A stretch of DNA of 64,000 nt from NCBI RefSeq assembly GCF_003669035.1, contig NZ_CP033070.1, forward strand, positions 1,178,001 to 1,242,000. The letters run 5' to 3'. Source of the stretch: Chryseobacterium sp. 3008163. GTDB taxonomy: Bacteria > Bacteroidota > Bacteroidia > Flavobacteriales > Weeksellaceae. The notes beneath the pieces are model-generated. The model was given only the letters and a program-made list of their open reading frames with translations. It was not told where the DNA came from and made no database searches. This document shows positions 1 to 9,159 of the stretch, piece by piece (positions within the stretch are counted from its first letter, which is position 1; every line of letters begins with the position of its first letter). Both the position numbers and the translations under genes were made by a program.

Positions 1-526
1 ACATTATGCTTCCTGATGGCAATGGGCTGAAAATTTTAGAAAAACTAAAGCTTCAAAACAAGCAGGACGGCGTCATTATCGTTTCTGCCAAAAATGCACT
101 TGATGACAAGATCCGAGGATTGCAAATGGGGGCTGATGATTACCTTACCAAACCATTTCATCTTTCAGAATTAATGGCGAGAGTTTTCTCAGTGATCCGT
201 AGAAAACAGTTTAATAATTCAAATATTATTGTTCAAAATGAATTGCAATTAGATCTTTTAGCAAAAAGCGTTACCATCAATCAAAAAATAATCAGCTTGA
301 CAAAAAAGAATTTGATTTACTTATTTATTTCATCGGAAATAAAAATAGAGTAATCTCCAAAAGTACTTTGGCAGAGCATCTTTCCGGCGATTTTGCAGAT
401 ATGTTGGATAATCATGACTTCGTTTACGCGCACGTTAAAAACCTAAAAAAGAAATTATATGATGCAGGTTGTGAACATTACTTAAAAACCGTTTACGGAA
501 CAGGCTATAAATGGGTTTTTATTTAA
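1..526 (+). pseudogene. Response regulator, OmpR/PhoB type (5' cut off by window, frameshifted)
   Basis: DNA-binding response regulator of a two-component system, partner of the histidine kinase that follows. The window opens at the phospho-acceptor region (IMLPDGNG). Then come the switch residues (IIVSAK) and the conserved Lys-Pro (DDYLTKPF). A winged-helix effector domain follows, but the frame breaks at the A6 run at 302-307: the first frame stops at 353, while the next frame reads on from KKEFDLL to GTGYKWVFI and stops at 524-526. One extra A would restore the whole protein, so a sequencing error is as likely as a true pseudogene. The N-terminus lies before the window. Family assignment is secure; the signal sensed is unknown. 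Confidence 0.85.
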
Positions 527-621
527 ACATACCTATTATTTTCATACTTTTATGTATCATTAAATTTCAAAGATGATTTTATAATAAAACATCATTTACA
601 AATCATAATCCAAGATTTATT

Positions 622-1908
622 GTGAAGCCATTACTTAGCAAAACCACAAAGCCATTCATCATTTATGTACTTGTTATTTTGGCAATAAGCATTCCCGTGT
701 ATTATCTGATCATAGATACCATCTGGAAAAATGAATTGGATGAACACAACAAAACCATCGCTGAAAAAACAGCTTATGAATTTAATCATCTGAAACTTTC
801 TGATGAAGAATTGGCTGAAAGCATCAGCCTTTGGAAAAAAATTCAGCCGGAAACAAATATTGAAGAAATCTCTTCTAATAATTTAAAAAAAGACCAATAT
901 TTTACGGTAGAAAAAACTGAAATTTTCTCACCAGAACCAGAAATGGAACGTTATAGATGTCTGAAAAAAGTAGTTTACATCAATAACAAACCTTTTCTAT
1001 TTACTGTACAGACCAACATTGAAGAATCTCGTGAAACGATTGCGGCAATTGCTGCCATCACTACTTTTTTCTTTGTTATGATTGTTCTGGGTTTACTTTT
1101 TTTCAATCGAAAACTTTCTGTAACGATCTGGAAGCCGTTTAGAAATACGTTAGATGGGCTTAAAAAATTTAATCTTAATCATCAAAGTAAAATAGAATTT
1201 GAAAAAACCGATGTTACAGAATTCGAAGAACTTCATCTGTCTTTAAGTAAATTGATTGAGCATAATATTTCTGTCTACAAAACTCAAAAAGAATTTACGG
1301 AAAATGCCTCGCATGAACTGCAGACACCGCTGGCAATTCTTAAAAACAAATTAGACATCTTACTTCAGAACAAAGACCTGACTGAAAATCAGTATAAAAT
1401 TACCGAGGAGATGAACCGAGCCCTGACAAGAAGTTCAAGAATCAATAAAAACCTTCTATTGTTGGCTAAAATAGAGAACAGCCAATTTAACGCAACTGAA
1501 GAAATTGAGCTGGACACACTTGTAAAACAAAGTTTAGAATTACTAGAAGAACATTTTCAACAAAAAAATATTTCTGTAAGCACAAACATTTCATCAAGCA
1601 TCAAATTAGTTGGAAACAGCAGTCTGACCGAGGTTCTAATTAACAATTTACTCATCAATGCCATTCGGCATACACCTAACAACGGTATAATTTCAGTGAA
1701 ATTAACCAATTCTTTCTTCGAAGTAACCAATTCCGGAACTGAGAAACTGAATTCTGAATTGTTGTTCAAAAGATTTTCAAGACAGTCTGCCGAAAACAAT
1801 GGAAGCGGTCTGGGATTAGCAATCATCAAAGAAATTTGCAAATTTCAAAATTGGGAGATTGATTATTCATTTGAAAATAGTTCGCATATTTTTTCTGTAA
1901 AACTTTAA
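622..1908 (+). CDS. Sensor histidine kinase
   Basis: Membrane histidine kinase, 428 aa from a GTG start (no ATG fits upstream in frame). A transmembrane helix lies at about residues 12-32 and a second at about 140-160. They bracket a short periplasmic sensor region of about 105 residues. The H-box is FTENASHELQTPLAIL with the phospho-accepting His. The ATP-binding domain shows an N-box (NNLLINAIRHTPN) and a G-box (GSGLGLAI). It sits about 95 bp behind the response regulator and is followed by an envelope sulfatase, so the pair probably senses an envelope condition (inference). No ligand-binding fold is recognisable. Confidence 0.9.
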   Translation: MKPLLSKTTKPFIIYVLVILAISIPVYYLIIDTIWKNELDEHNKTIAEKTAYEFNHLKLSDEELAESISLWKKIQPETNIEEISSNNLKKDQYFTVEKTEIFSPEPEMERYRCLKKVVYINNKPFLFTVQTNIEESRETIAAIAAITTFFFVMIVLGLLFFNRKLSVTIWKPFRNTLDGLKKFNLNHQSKIEFEKTDVTEFEELHLSLSKLIEHNISVYKTQKEFTENASHELQTPLAILKNKLDILLQNKDLTENQYKITEEMNRALTRSSRINKNLLLLAKIENSQFNATEEIELDTLVKQSLELLEEHFQQKNISVSTNISSSIKLVGNSSLTEVLINNLLINAIRHTPNNGIISVKLTNSFFEVTNSGTEKLNSELLFKRFSRQSAENNGSGLGLAIIKEICKFQNWEIDYSFENSSHIFSVKL

Positions 1909-1962
1909 AATTCAAAATTTCTTCTAAATTGATTCATTGCTTTGTTTTTTAAAGCAAGCATC

Positions 1963-3944
1963 ATGACTTCAAAAATAAATTCAAAGCCTTTCAAAAAAAT
2001 TTTTAGTGGTAGATTTTCTGCGTTATTCAGTGTTTTAAGTTTATACCTCGTACTATCATTTATTATAAGACTGGGATTGCTTATTTGGTCAATAAAAGAT
2101 GTCGATTTAAATTTGCTATACATTGTACGAGCATTCATTACAGGATTTTTATATGATCTTTGTGTCGGTTCGCTTTTCTTGTCTTTGTATACCATTTATC
2201 TTTTGCTTTTCCCGAAAAAATGGGTAGGATCCTTATTTGATAAAGGTTTTACTTATTTTTATTTAAGTTTAATTTTTATCATCATTTATTTCAGCTTATT
2301 AGCAGAAATTCCTTTTTGGGATGAGTTTGAGGTAAGATTTAATTTTATTGCTGTTGATTATTTAATCTACACATATGAAGTTATTGAGAACATTAATCAA
2401 TCTTATCCTTTGCCGTTAGTTATAGTTTTACTCATTGGGCTTATCGCAATTACATTTTTCATTTTCAGTAGATTAAATGTTTTCAAAAAGACATTTTCAA
2501 ATAAAATTACTTTTTCAAATCGTCTCTTTTACGCTATTCCTGTTTTGGTTATATCGTTCGTATTAGGATTAATAATGAAAAATAAGCAGGCAGATTTTAG
2601 TAATAATTTAATTATTAATGAGTTAGGTAAAAACGGAACTTTTTCTTTTATATCTGCTTACCAATCAAACGAGTTAGATTACGAAACATTTTACCCTAAA
2701 CTGCCTGAGAAAAAAGCATATTCTATACTGAAAGGCAATCTTCTGCAGGAAAATCAGAAATATACCCGTGTAAATTATGATGATCTTTCAAGATTCACAA
2801 AAGGAGAAACCGAGCAGAAACCTAACATTATTGTCATTGCGATTGAAAGTTTCAGTGCTGATTTCCTTACTGAATTTGGGAATAAAGAAAATCTCACACC
2901 CAATTATGATCAATTATCAAAAGAAAGTATATTTTTTACCAATCTATATGCAACAGGCACGAGAACGGTAAGAGGCATGGAAGCATTAACACTTTCGGTA
3001 CCTCCAACTCCCGGAAACAGCATTGTGAGAAGACCAAACAATCAGAATTTATTTTCAGTTTCCACGATTGTAAAAGCAAAAAACTATCAACCCTACTTTA
3101 TTTACGGTGGTGATGGTTACTTTGATAACATGAATAATTTTTTTGGAGGTCAGGGATTTGATATCGTAGACAGAAACAGAGGAAATCCTCTATCTGATGA
3201 AATTAAAACGAATCGATTCCAGATCAAAGATAGTGAAGTCAGTTTTGAAAATGCATGGGGAATCTGTGATGAAGACCTTTATAAACAATCTATAAAATAC
3301 GCCGATAAAAGTGCCCAAGAAAAAAACATTTTTTTCAGTTTGTAATGACCACTTCCAATCATAAACCTTACACATTCCCGAACGGAAAAATTAATCTTCC
3401 ACAAGGCGACAGAAACGGCGCCGTAAAATATACCGATTATGCCTTAGGAAAGTTTATCTCAGATGCAAAAAAGAAACCTTGGTTTAAAAATACTGTATTT
3501 TTAATAGTTGCCGATCATTGTGCAAGCAGCGCCGGAAAATGGGAAATTAATATTGCCAAACATCATATTCCAGCAATTATTTACAATCTTCATCAGCAAC
3601 CCGAAAAAATAAATCGTCTGACTTCACAAATAGACTTAATGCCTACTCTATTCGGATATTTGGGATGGAATTACAACACAAGTTTTTACGGTAAAGATAT
3701 TAATCAAACCAAAATTGGCGATGAGCGTGCTTTTATAGGAAACTATAGAACTTTAGGATTACTAAGAAATAATTTATTCACCCAAATTGATGACAGAAAA
3801 CGTGTTAAACAATTTACAGTTTCAGGAACTGATCAAGCATTATCTGAAGTCAATTTTAAGAATGAAGATCTAATTTCTGAGACCATTTCTTATTATCAAA
3901 CCGCAAGCGAAAGATTTAAGAACGGAAAGATGAAGGCAAAATAG
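1963..3944 (+). pseudogene. LTA synthase family sulfatase (phosphoglycerol/phosphoethanolamine transferase-like), frameshifted
   Basis: Inner-membrane alkaline-phosphatase-superfamily enzyme of the LtaS/MdoB type, which moves phosphoglycerol or a similar head group onto an envelope glycan or lipid. The N-terminal half has about five membrane helices. The extracellular sulfatase domain begins near PNIIVIAIESFSADF; the catalytic Thr lies in ATGTRTVRG, with metal ligands further on (FIYGGDGYFDN, VADHC). The frame is broken near 3329-3341: the first part stops at 3345, and the second resumes as FVMTTSNHKPYTFP. One extra T, most easily in the T7 run 3329-3335, restores a protein of about 660 aa, normal for the family. 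The ATG at 1963 is preferred over the TTG at 1942. It lies 54 bp behind the histidine kinase. Confidence 0.85.
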
Positions 3945-4210
3945 TTTTCTTTCGATCTAAAAATTGATTCTAAATTGAACTGTATTTTTGTGTTGTAAAT
4001 TTCACATAATAGCACAGAATTCACCGATGAAAAATTATTTCAAAGATAAATAAAAGTCTCAATTTTCAGAGCCAGCTTCAAAATTCTAATGTCGTTTATA
4101 TCAGTAATCACATAGAAACTGCAATATTGCTTTTTCACTTTTACATATTTTTAACAATTCTTATCAGTCAAAATTAAGTATCTTCGCTTATTAAAATTTT
4201 TGATTTGAAA

Positions 4211-5386
4211 ATGAAAAATATTATCTCCGGATTATTTATTTTTATCACCATATTTGGTTTTGCTCAGGACGAAATTCAGTTTCAGGATCTTCCTTTTAAA
4301 GATCTTGTAGCAAAAGCTAAGGAGGAAAATAAACTTGTCTTTATCGACGCATATGCTGCTTGGTGTGGCCCTTGTAAGATGATGGAAAAGAATGTTTTCA
4401 ACAAAAAATCTGTAGGCGATTTTTATAATAAAAACTTCGTCAATGCAAGAATTGACATGGAAAAAGGTGAAGGAAGAGAGGTTGCTCAAAAATTTGGCGT
4501 TCGCTCCTATCCTACTTATTTATTTTTAAACGGTGACGGCGAATTGGTTTCACAAAACTATGGGTACATGGAAGAAGGCATTTTCTTAGCAATGGCTCAG
4601 GATATCAATTCTCCAAACAATAAAAAAGGTTCGCTGAAAGAACGTTTTGCAAAAGGTGAAAAAGACAAAGATTTTCTCATCAACATTATGAAGTTGAATT
4701 CGAGTGCTGACTACGAATTTGCAAAACAAGCTTCTGAAAGATACTTCTCCAACAGAAAAAAAACAGACGAGTTTACCAAAGACGATGTTGGTCTTCTTTT
4801 ATATTTCTTAAAATCAACAGAAGATCTCAACTACAAAACATTTGTTTCTCAAAAAGCAGACATCATCAAATTTTTACCTGAAGAAAACTATAAAGAATTT
4901 AATAATCAATTGGTTTTAGCCAAAGTAGTACAAGAATCGATTGACGAAAAAGCAAAGAAAATCAATGACGATTATTTTTTAAAAACTGCTGAACCCTTAG
5001 TTGGGAAAGAGGCAGCAATTTTAAAATTAAATCAAACAAAATTAGCATATTATGAACAAAATGCCAATTTCTTGGAATACGAAAAAGCAGCGTTAGAATA
5101 TTATAAAAACGCAGATTCTTTTGAACCAAACGAACTTTTAAAGGCAGCCTGGATTTTCTCAGACAATATCAAAACACAATCTTCGTTAAAGAAAGCAGCA
5201 GAATGGGCTGAGAAATCGGTCATGCGTGGTGAAACTCCAGAAAACACCTATATTTTAGCAAAAATATATTACAATTTAGGAAGCAAAGACTTAGCAAAAA
5301 ACTTCGCTGAATTATCAAAAAACATGGCTTTGCAATCTGGAAAAGACGCCAATTTAGCGACAGAGTTATTAAGTAAAATCAAATAA
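4211..5386 (+). CDS. Secreted thioredoxin-family protein
   Basis: Exported thioredoxin-fold protein of about 391 aa. A signal peptide (to about residue 18, FGFAQ) is followed by a thioredoxin domain at about 20-135 with the redox-active motif WCGPCKMM and the cis-Pro region RSYPTYLF. The remaining 250 residues are helical and charged, resembling the TPR-like tails of similar Bacteroidota proteins. The likely role is disulfide handling in the periplasm; substrates are unknown. A TTG two codons earlier (4205) is an alternative start. It is followed after 9 bp by a small barrel gene, suggesting co-transcription. Confidence 0.85.
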   Translation: MKNIISGLFIFITIFGFAQDEIQFQDLPFKDLVAKAKEENKLVFIDAYAAWCGPCKMMEKNVFNKKSVGDFYNKNFVNARIDMEKGEGREVAQKFGVRSYPTYLFLNGDGELVSQNYGYMEEGIFLAMAQDINSPNNKKGSLKERFAKGEKDKDFLINIMKLNSSADYEFAKQASERYFSNRKKTDEFTKDDVGLLLYFLKSTEDLNYKTFVSQKADIIKFLPEENYKEFNNQLVLAKVVQESIDEKAKKINDDYFLKTAEPLVGKEAAILKLNQTKLAYYEQNANFLEYEKAALEYYKNADSFEPNELLKAAWIFSDNIKTQSSLKKAAEWAEKSVMRGETPENTYILAKIYYNLGSKDLAKNFAELSKNMALQSGKDANLATELLSKIK

Positions 5387-5395
5387 AAAGACAAT

Positions 5396-6022
5396 TTGAA
5401 ATACAAAATTTTTATAGCAGCCATAGCCTTAGTCTCAGCAAACCGAATGACTGCTCAGGAGCAAATCTCAGAGAACGAAAATAGTTTACGTTTAAAAGCA
5501 AATGCTTTATTTATCCCGATTGGGGTCATCAACGCCGGTCTTGAATATCAGCTCAACTCAAAATATACTTTACAAGGTGATGTTCTTATCTCTCCCTGGA
5601 AATCATTTGCAGGGCATGAGTTACAATACTATTCAGCTTCTGTAGAGGGAAGGTATTATTTTAAAGAAGCGTTTAATGGCTGGTATGTAGGAGCAAATAT
5701 TGGAGCATCATCATTCGTTCTGCAAAAATGGAATTATTGGGGTGAAGGTGATTACATAAACGATAATAATGAAGTTTTTACAAAGTCAAATTTATATCAA
5801 AAAGGATATTCTATTTTATTTGGAATTACAGCTGGTTACCAATTCAGGTTATCAGACAGATTAAACATGGATATTTATGGAACTGTTGGGACTTCTCAGG
5901 ATTTTTACAAAGGATATGATCGCGAAACAGGAAGACGGTATGATGTTGCCGAAGGATATAACCATAGTGGTGAAATCATCCCTTACAGAGGAGGTGTAAT
6001 GATATCTTATAAATTAAAGTAA
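5396..6022 (+). CDS. DUF3575-like outer-membrane beta-barrel protein
   Basis: Putative small outer-membrane barrel, 208 aa, starting at TTG. The signal peptide ends near ANRMTAQ. The mature part alternates aromatic and polar residues in beta-strand fashion (ASVEGRYYF, WYVGANIG, ITAGYQFRL) and ends in YRGGVMISYKLK, a barrel-like C-terminus. The NALFIPIGVINAGLEYQL opening matches DUF3575 proteins. Function is unknown. It is tightly linked to the thioredoxin gene upstream and to a small membrane protein 1 bp downstream. Confidence 0.7.
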   Translation: MKYKIFIAAIALVSANRMTAQEQISENENSLRLKANALFIPIGVINAGLEYQLNSKYTLQGDVLISPWKSFAGHELQYYSASVEGRYYFKEAFNGWYVGANIGASSFVLQKWNYWGEGDYINDNNEVFTKSNLYQKGYSILFGITAGYQFRLSDRLNMDIYGTVGTSQDFYKGYDRETGRRYDVAEGYNHSGEIIPYRGGVMISYKLK

Positions 6023-6023
6023 C

Positions 6024-6230
6024 ATGAAATTATTCGGAAGAAACCACATCATCATATCGGTAATTACTTTTGCAATCCTATTTTTGATGAATTATTTGGG
6101 AAATCAGGAAGCAGATAAATTACAGCGTGCGCTCATGACAGCTTTTGCAGGAGTTATTGGACTCTCAATAGGACTTTTTATTTTAAATAAAGGAAAAGAC
6201 GATAAAAGTCCACCACAGAATTTTGATTAA
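6024..6230 (+). CDS. Small two-helix membrane protein
   Basis: A 68-aa protein with two hydrophobic helices (about residues 8-24 and 37-55) joined by a charged loop (GNQEADKLQRAL) and ending in a polar tail. I do not recognise the family. Its ATG lies 1 bp after the stop of the preceding gene, so it is the last gene of the thioredoxin/barrel transcription unit. A strong hairpin follows at once. Confidence 0.6.
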   Translation: MKLFGRNHIIISVITFAILFLMNYLGNQEADKLQRALMTAFAGVIGLSIGLFILNKGKDDKSPPQNFD

Positions 6231-6240
6231 GAAAAACATA

Positions 6241-6280
6241 AAAAAATGTCAACTGTAAGTTTAGCAGTTGACATTTTTTT
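6241..6280. terminator. Bidirectional rho-independent terminator
   Basis: Inverted repeat with arms AAAAAATGTCAACTG and CAGTTGACATTTTTT around a 9-nt loop, with A/T tracts on both sides. It serves the plus-strand operon ending at 6230 and the converging minus-strand gene ending at 6280. Confidence 0.85.
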
Positions 6281-7476
6281 TATTCTTCATAAATCAGATA
6301 TTTACTTCTGATTTTTGAGAATTTTTCAAGATCAGCTTTCCATGAAGCTTTGATTTCAGATTCAGATTTTCCGGCAATGATTTGTTTTCTTAATTCATCG
6401 CTTCCTGCCAATGTATCGAAAAACAGATTCTTCAAAAAGAAATCTTGTTGAGGATTTTTATAATTTTGATATGCTTTGAGCAGCCATTCTAAATTCAGAC
6501 TTCTCAAATCCTGAGAATAATTTGAAAGATTTTCTCCGTAACACAATTTCCCGTTTAAAAATGGATCTTTTGCTCCGAAATTCGGTTTTGGAGTAAATTG
6601 ATAAGGTAAATTTTTCGTCCATGGCGAACCATAGATTTGAAAAGGACTACCTGTTCCCCTCCCCACAGAAACCTGAGTTCCTTCAAAGAAACATAAACTC
6701 GGATAGAGATTAATCGACTTCTCATTGGGTAAATTAGGAGAAGGTTTATCTAAAATTGCATAACGCTGTTTTTTATGATACTTCTGCATCGGGATTAATG
6801 TATACTTCGCTTTTACTCCATTCTTCAGCCATTTTTCTCCGTTCACCATTTTTCCGTATTCACCAATTGTTAAACCGTAAACGACAGGAACTTCATGCAT
6901 TCCGACAAAACTTTCCCATTTCTTTTTTAAAACCGGTCCGTCAATATATCCGTCATGAGGATTTGGTCTGTCTAAAACTAAAATTTCGACATTATTTTCT
7001 GCACCGGCTTCCATTAAATAGGTTAAAGTTGAGATGTAAGTATAAAATCGAACTCCAACGTCCTGAATATCAAACAAAACAATATCTAAACCTTTTAGTT
7101 GCTCTGGTTTTGGCTTTTTATTAGCTCCGTAAAGTGAAATAATAGGAATTCCAGTTTTTACATCTATTCCATTCTTTACTTTTTCCCCTGCATCTGCATC
7201 ACCTCTGAAACCATGCTCTGGAGCAAAAATTGTTTTAATTTTAATTCCGTTTTTAACCAGATAATCTACAACATGAGTTTTGTCTTTCATCAAACCGGTT
7301 TGGTTGGTCACAATTCCGATGGTTTTGTCTTTCAATAAGGGCAAATAAAGTTCCGGTCGGTCTGCACCGGTTTTGAAACATTCCTGATCTTGAGACTGAG
7401 AATAATATGGGTTGATTACTCCTAAAAAAATTAGGCAAATAAGAACTAAAGTTTTAATTTTGAAATCTAAATTCAT
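6280..7476 (-). CDS. DUF1343 protein, NamZ-type exo-beta-N-acetylmuramidase (GH171)
   Basis: Secreted hydrolase of 398 aa, related to NamZ of Tannerella forsythia, which releases N-acetylmuramic acid from the end of peptidoglycan fragments. A signal peptide covers residues 1-26 (LVLICLIFLGVINPYYS). Conserved blocks are IGIVTNQTGL, FAPEHGFRGDADAG, GLDIVLFDIQDVGVRFYTY, LDRPNPHDG and EGTQVSVGRGTGSPFQ. The frame stays open to 7698, but the ATG at 7474-7476 directly precedes the signal peptide and is the real start. The substrate is inferred from the family. It faces an ABC permease whose start lies only 4 bp away. Confidence 0.88.
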   Translation of the reverse strand: MNLDFKIKTLVLICLIFLGVINPYYSQSQDQECFKTGADRPELYLPLLKDKTIGIVTNQTGLMKDKTHVVDYLVKNGIKIKTIFAPEHGFRGDADAGEKVKNGIDVKTGIPIISLYGANKKPKPEQLKGLDIVLFDIQDVGVRFYTYISTLTYLMEAGAENNVEILVLDRPNPHDGYIDGPVLKKKWESFVGMHEVPVVYGLTIGEYGKMVNGEKWLKNGVKAKYTLIPMQKYHKKQRYAILDKPSPNLPNEKSINLYPSLCFFEGTQVSVGRGTGSPFQIYGSPWTKNLPYQFTPKPNFGAKDPFLNGKLCYGENLSNYSQDLRSLNLEWLLKAYQNYKNPQQDFFLKNLFFDTLAGSDELRKQIIAGKSESEIKASWKADLEKFSKIRSKYLIYEE

Positions 7477-7480
7477 AAGC

Positions 7481-8710
7481 TTGAAATTTCCTTTATATTT
7501 CTCTAGAAAAATAGCGTTTTCCAAAGATAACAAAAATAACCTATCGCGGGTGATCATCTTCATCGGCAGACTTTCTGTTGCTTTGGGAATCATTGTTTCT
7601 TTGATTACCGTTTCCACAGGTTTTGGCTCAAAAAAAGCCATTAAAGAGAGATTGGCAGATTTCAGCGGACATATTACTGTAAAATCAACCCGTTCCAACT
7701 CATCTTACAATACTTCAATTCTTGACAAGCAAGGTTTAAATATTGCTAAACTGAAAGAAATCCCGGATGTTGAAAGCGTACAAAAATACGCCATGGTAAC
7801 GGGAATTATGCGTAACGAACATAGTTTTGCAGGAATTATCTTTAAAGGCGTAGGAAAAGATTTTGACAGCTTAAGATTTAAAAAATTCCTGATTGCAGGT
7901 AAAACTCCAAAGATTACAGAAGAAGGCTACAACAACGGTGTTACTATTTCGGAAAAGATAGCCAATGATCTTCATTTGAAACTCAACGACAGCATTGTAA
8001 CGGTCTTTGCAAAAGAAGATCAAAAGCAGATTTACAGAAAGTTTCAGGTAGTTGGAATTTACAAAACTGACATCAAAATGATTGACGATCAGTTTGTGAT
8101 TGGCGATGTGAATCATGTGAGAAAAATTCAGGATATGACACCTGAAGATATTGGCGGAATTGATATTTTCTTTAAAAATGTAAATGACATCGATAAAGAT
8201 TCAATAGAGATTGACAAAGTAATTGGCTATAAAAACTATGCAGAAAAGGCAACTGATAAATTTCCTCAAATCAATGATTGGATAGGTCTTTTTGACACCA
8301 ACATCGGGATCATTATTACCATTATGCTAACGGTTGTGATTATTAATATCATTATGGTTCTGCTTATTTTGATTATTGAGAGAACGAATTCTATTGGTTT
8401 GCTTAAAACATTAGGGGCTACTAATGGGCAAATAAGAGCTACTTTTATCAATTATACATTAATTATCATGGTTCCGGGGTTGCTTTTCGGAAATGCTATT
8501 GGTCTTGGACTTCTATTAATTCAAAAGTTTTTTGGAATTATTAAATTAGATCCGAAAGACTACTATGTCAGCGTTGTTCCTGTAGATTTAAATCCTCTTA
8601 TTATTCTTTCGATCTCTGCCGGTATATTATTTATTTCTGGATTAGCATTGATTATCCCAAGCTATCTGATCAGTAAAATTTCTCCAGTAAAGTCTATTAA
8701 ATACAGCTAA
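7481..8710 (+). CDS. ABC transporter permease, FtsX/LolC-LolE type
   Basis: Inner-membrane permease of about 409 aa with the MacB-core/FtsX layout. One membrane helix lies near the N-terminus (ALGIIVSLITVSTG). A large periplasmic domain follows (to about residue 260). Three C-terminal helices come last (GIIITIMLTVVIINIIMVLLIL, LIIMVPGLLFGNAIGLGLLL, LIILSISAGILFISG). Such proteins help release lipoproteins or other cargo at the inner membrane with an ATPase, which is not in this window. The TTG at 7481 (reading LKFPLYFSRKIAFS) is the likeliest start; an ATG at 7412 would overlap the opposite gene. Confidence 0.85.
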   Translation: MKFPLYFSRKIAFSKDNKNNLSRVIIFIGRLSVALGIIVSLITVSTGFGSKKAIKERLADFSGHITVKSTRSNSSYNTSILDKQGLNIAKLKEIPDVESVQKYAMVTGIMRNEHSFAGIIFKGVGKDFDSLRFKKFLIAGKTPKITEEGYNNGVTISEKIANDLHLKLNDSIVTVFAKEDQKQIYRKFQVVGIYKTDIKMIDDQFVIGDVNHVRKIQDMTPEDIGGIDIFFKNVNDIDKDSIEIDKVIGYKNYAEKATDKFPQINDWIGLFDTNIGIIITIMLTVVIINIIMVLLILIIERTNSIGLLKTLGATNGQIRATFINYTLIIMVPGLLFGNAIGLGLLLIQKFFGIIKLDPKDYYVSVVPVDLNPLIILSISAGILFISGLALIIPSYLISKISPVKSIKYS

Positions 8711-8840
8711 AGATGAATTTTCAATTGCCAATTGTGAATTTTACAAGCAGAATGTAAATCTGACATTTATTTTGATTAAATGTTTTTAATGAATTTATAA
8801 ATTGCTTCACATCCTGTATCATTACAAATATTTGTAACGC

Positions 8841-8901
8841 AGAATTCCCCTTCCAGCGGAGGGGTGGCGAAAATTCTAAAAGAATTTTTGACGGGGTGGT
8901 T
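8841..8901. repeat. Intergenic GC-rich double hairpin element
   Basis: Two nested palindromes, CCCCTTCC-agc-GGAGGGG followed by AAAATTCT-aaa-AGAATTTT, then GACGGGGTGG. The GC content stands out from the AT-rich surroundings. I know similar GGAGGGGTGGC...GACGGGGTGG elements from intergenic DNA of Flavobacteriia. It is noncoding; function unknown. Confidence 0.6.
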
Positions 8902-8964
8902 TAAAACATGAGTACACAAAGCTCTGCTACTTAGACCAGATTCAACTCCTGAAGACTCACTACC

Positions 8965-9021
8965 ATAGCCCTGATTGCAGCGACATCCTTTTGTGGAGCA
9001 AAGCGGAACAAAAGATACAGC
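8965..9021. repeat. Dispersed flavobacterial intergenic element (degenerate copy)
   Basis: Starts TAGCCCTGATTGCAGCGACATC and has arms CTTTTGT and ACAAAAG around a GC-rich loop. It resembles the TAGCCC...AGCGG...ACAGC elements scattered through flavobacterial genomes, and two relatives occur here (14594-14714, 27074-27171). The rest of the gap 8711-9159 holds the 8841 element and the promoter of the next gene; I see nothing else. Confidence 0.5.
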
Positions 9022-9130
9022 ACTTCGACTTCGCTCAGTATAAACTACAAGCAGGAATTAGCTTCTAAAAGCTAATTCAACCTTGTAATTCATTTAATAC
9101 CTTCTCTTCTCTTAACTCATTTGAAAGCCG

Positions 9131-9138
9131 TATATTTG
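9131..9138 (+). promoter_or_regulatory. Promoter -7 element (TATATTTG)
   Basis: Exact match to the Bacteroidota TAnnTTTG box, 21 bp before the ATG at 9160. A -33 box is not clear. Its position supports 9160 rather than 9121 as the start of the cysteine synthase. Confidence 0.5.
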
Positions 9139-9159
9139 CCCCGCAGAAAAAAAACAAGT

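Noticed and set aside
7477..7698. N-terminal extension of the NamZ-like gene
   Set aside because: The extension precedes a clear signal peptide beginning at 7476 and overlaps the coding sequence of the permease on the other strand.
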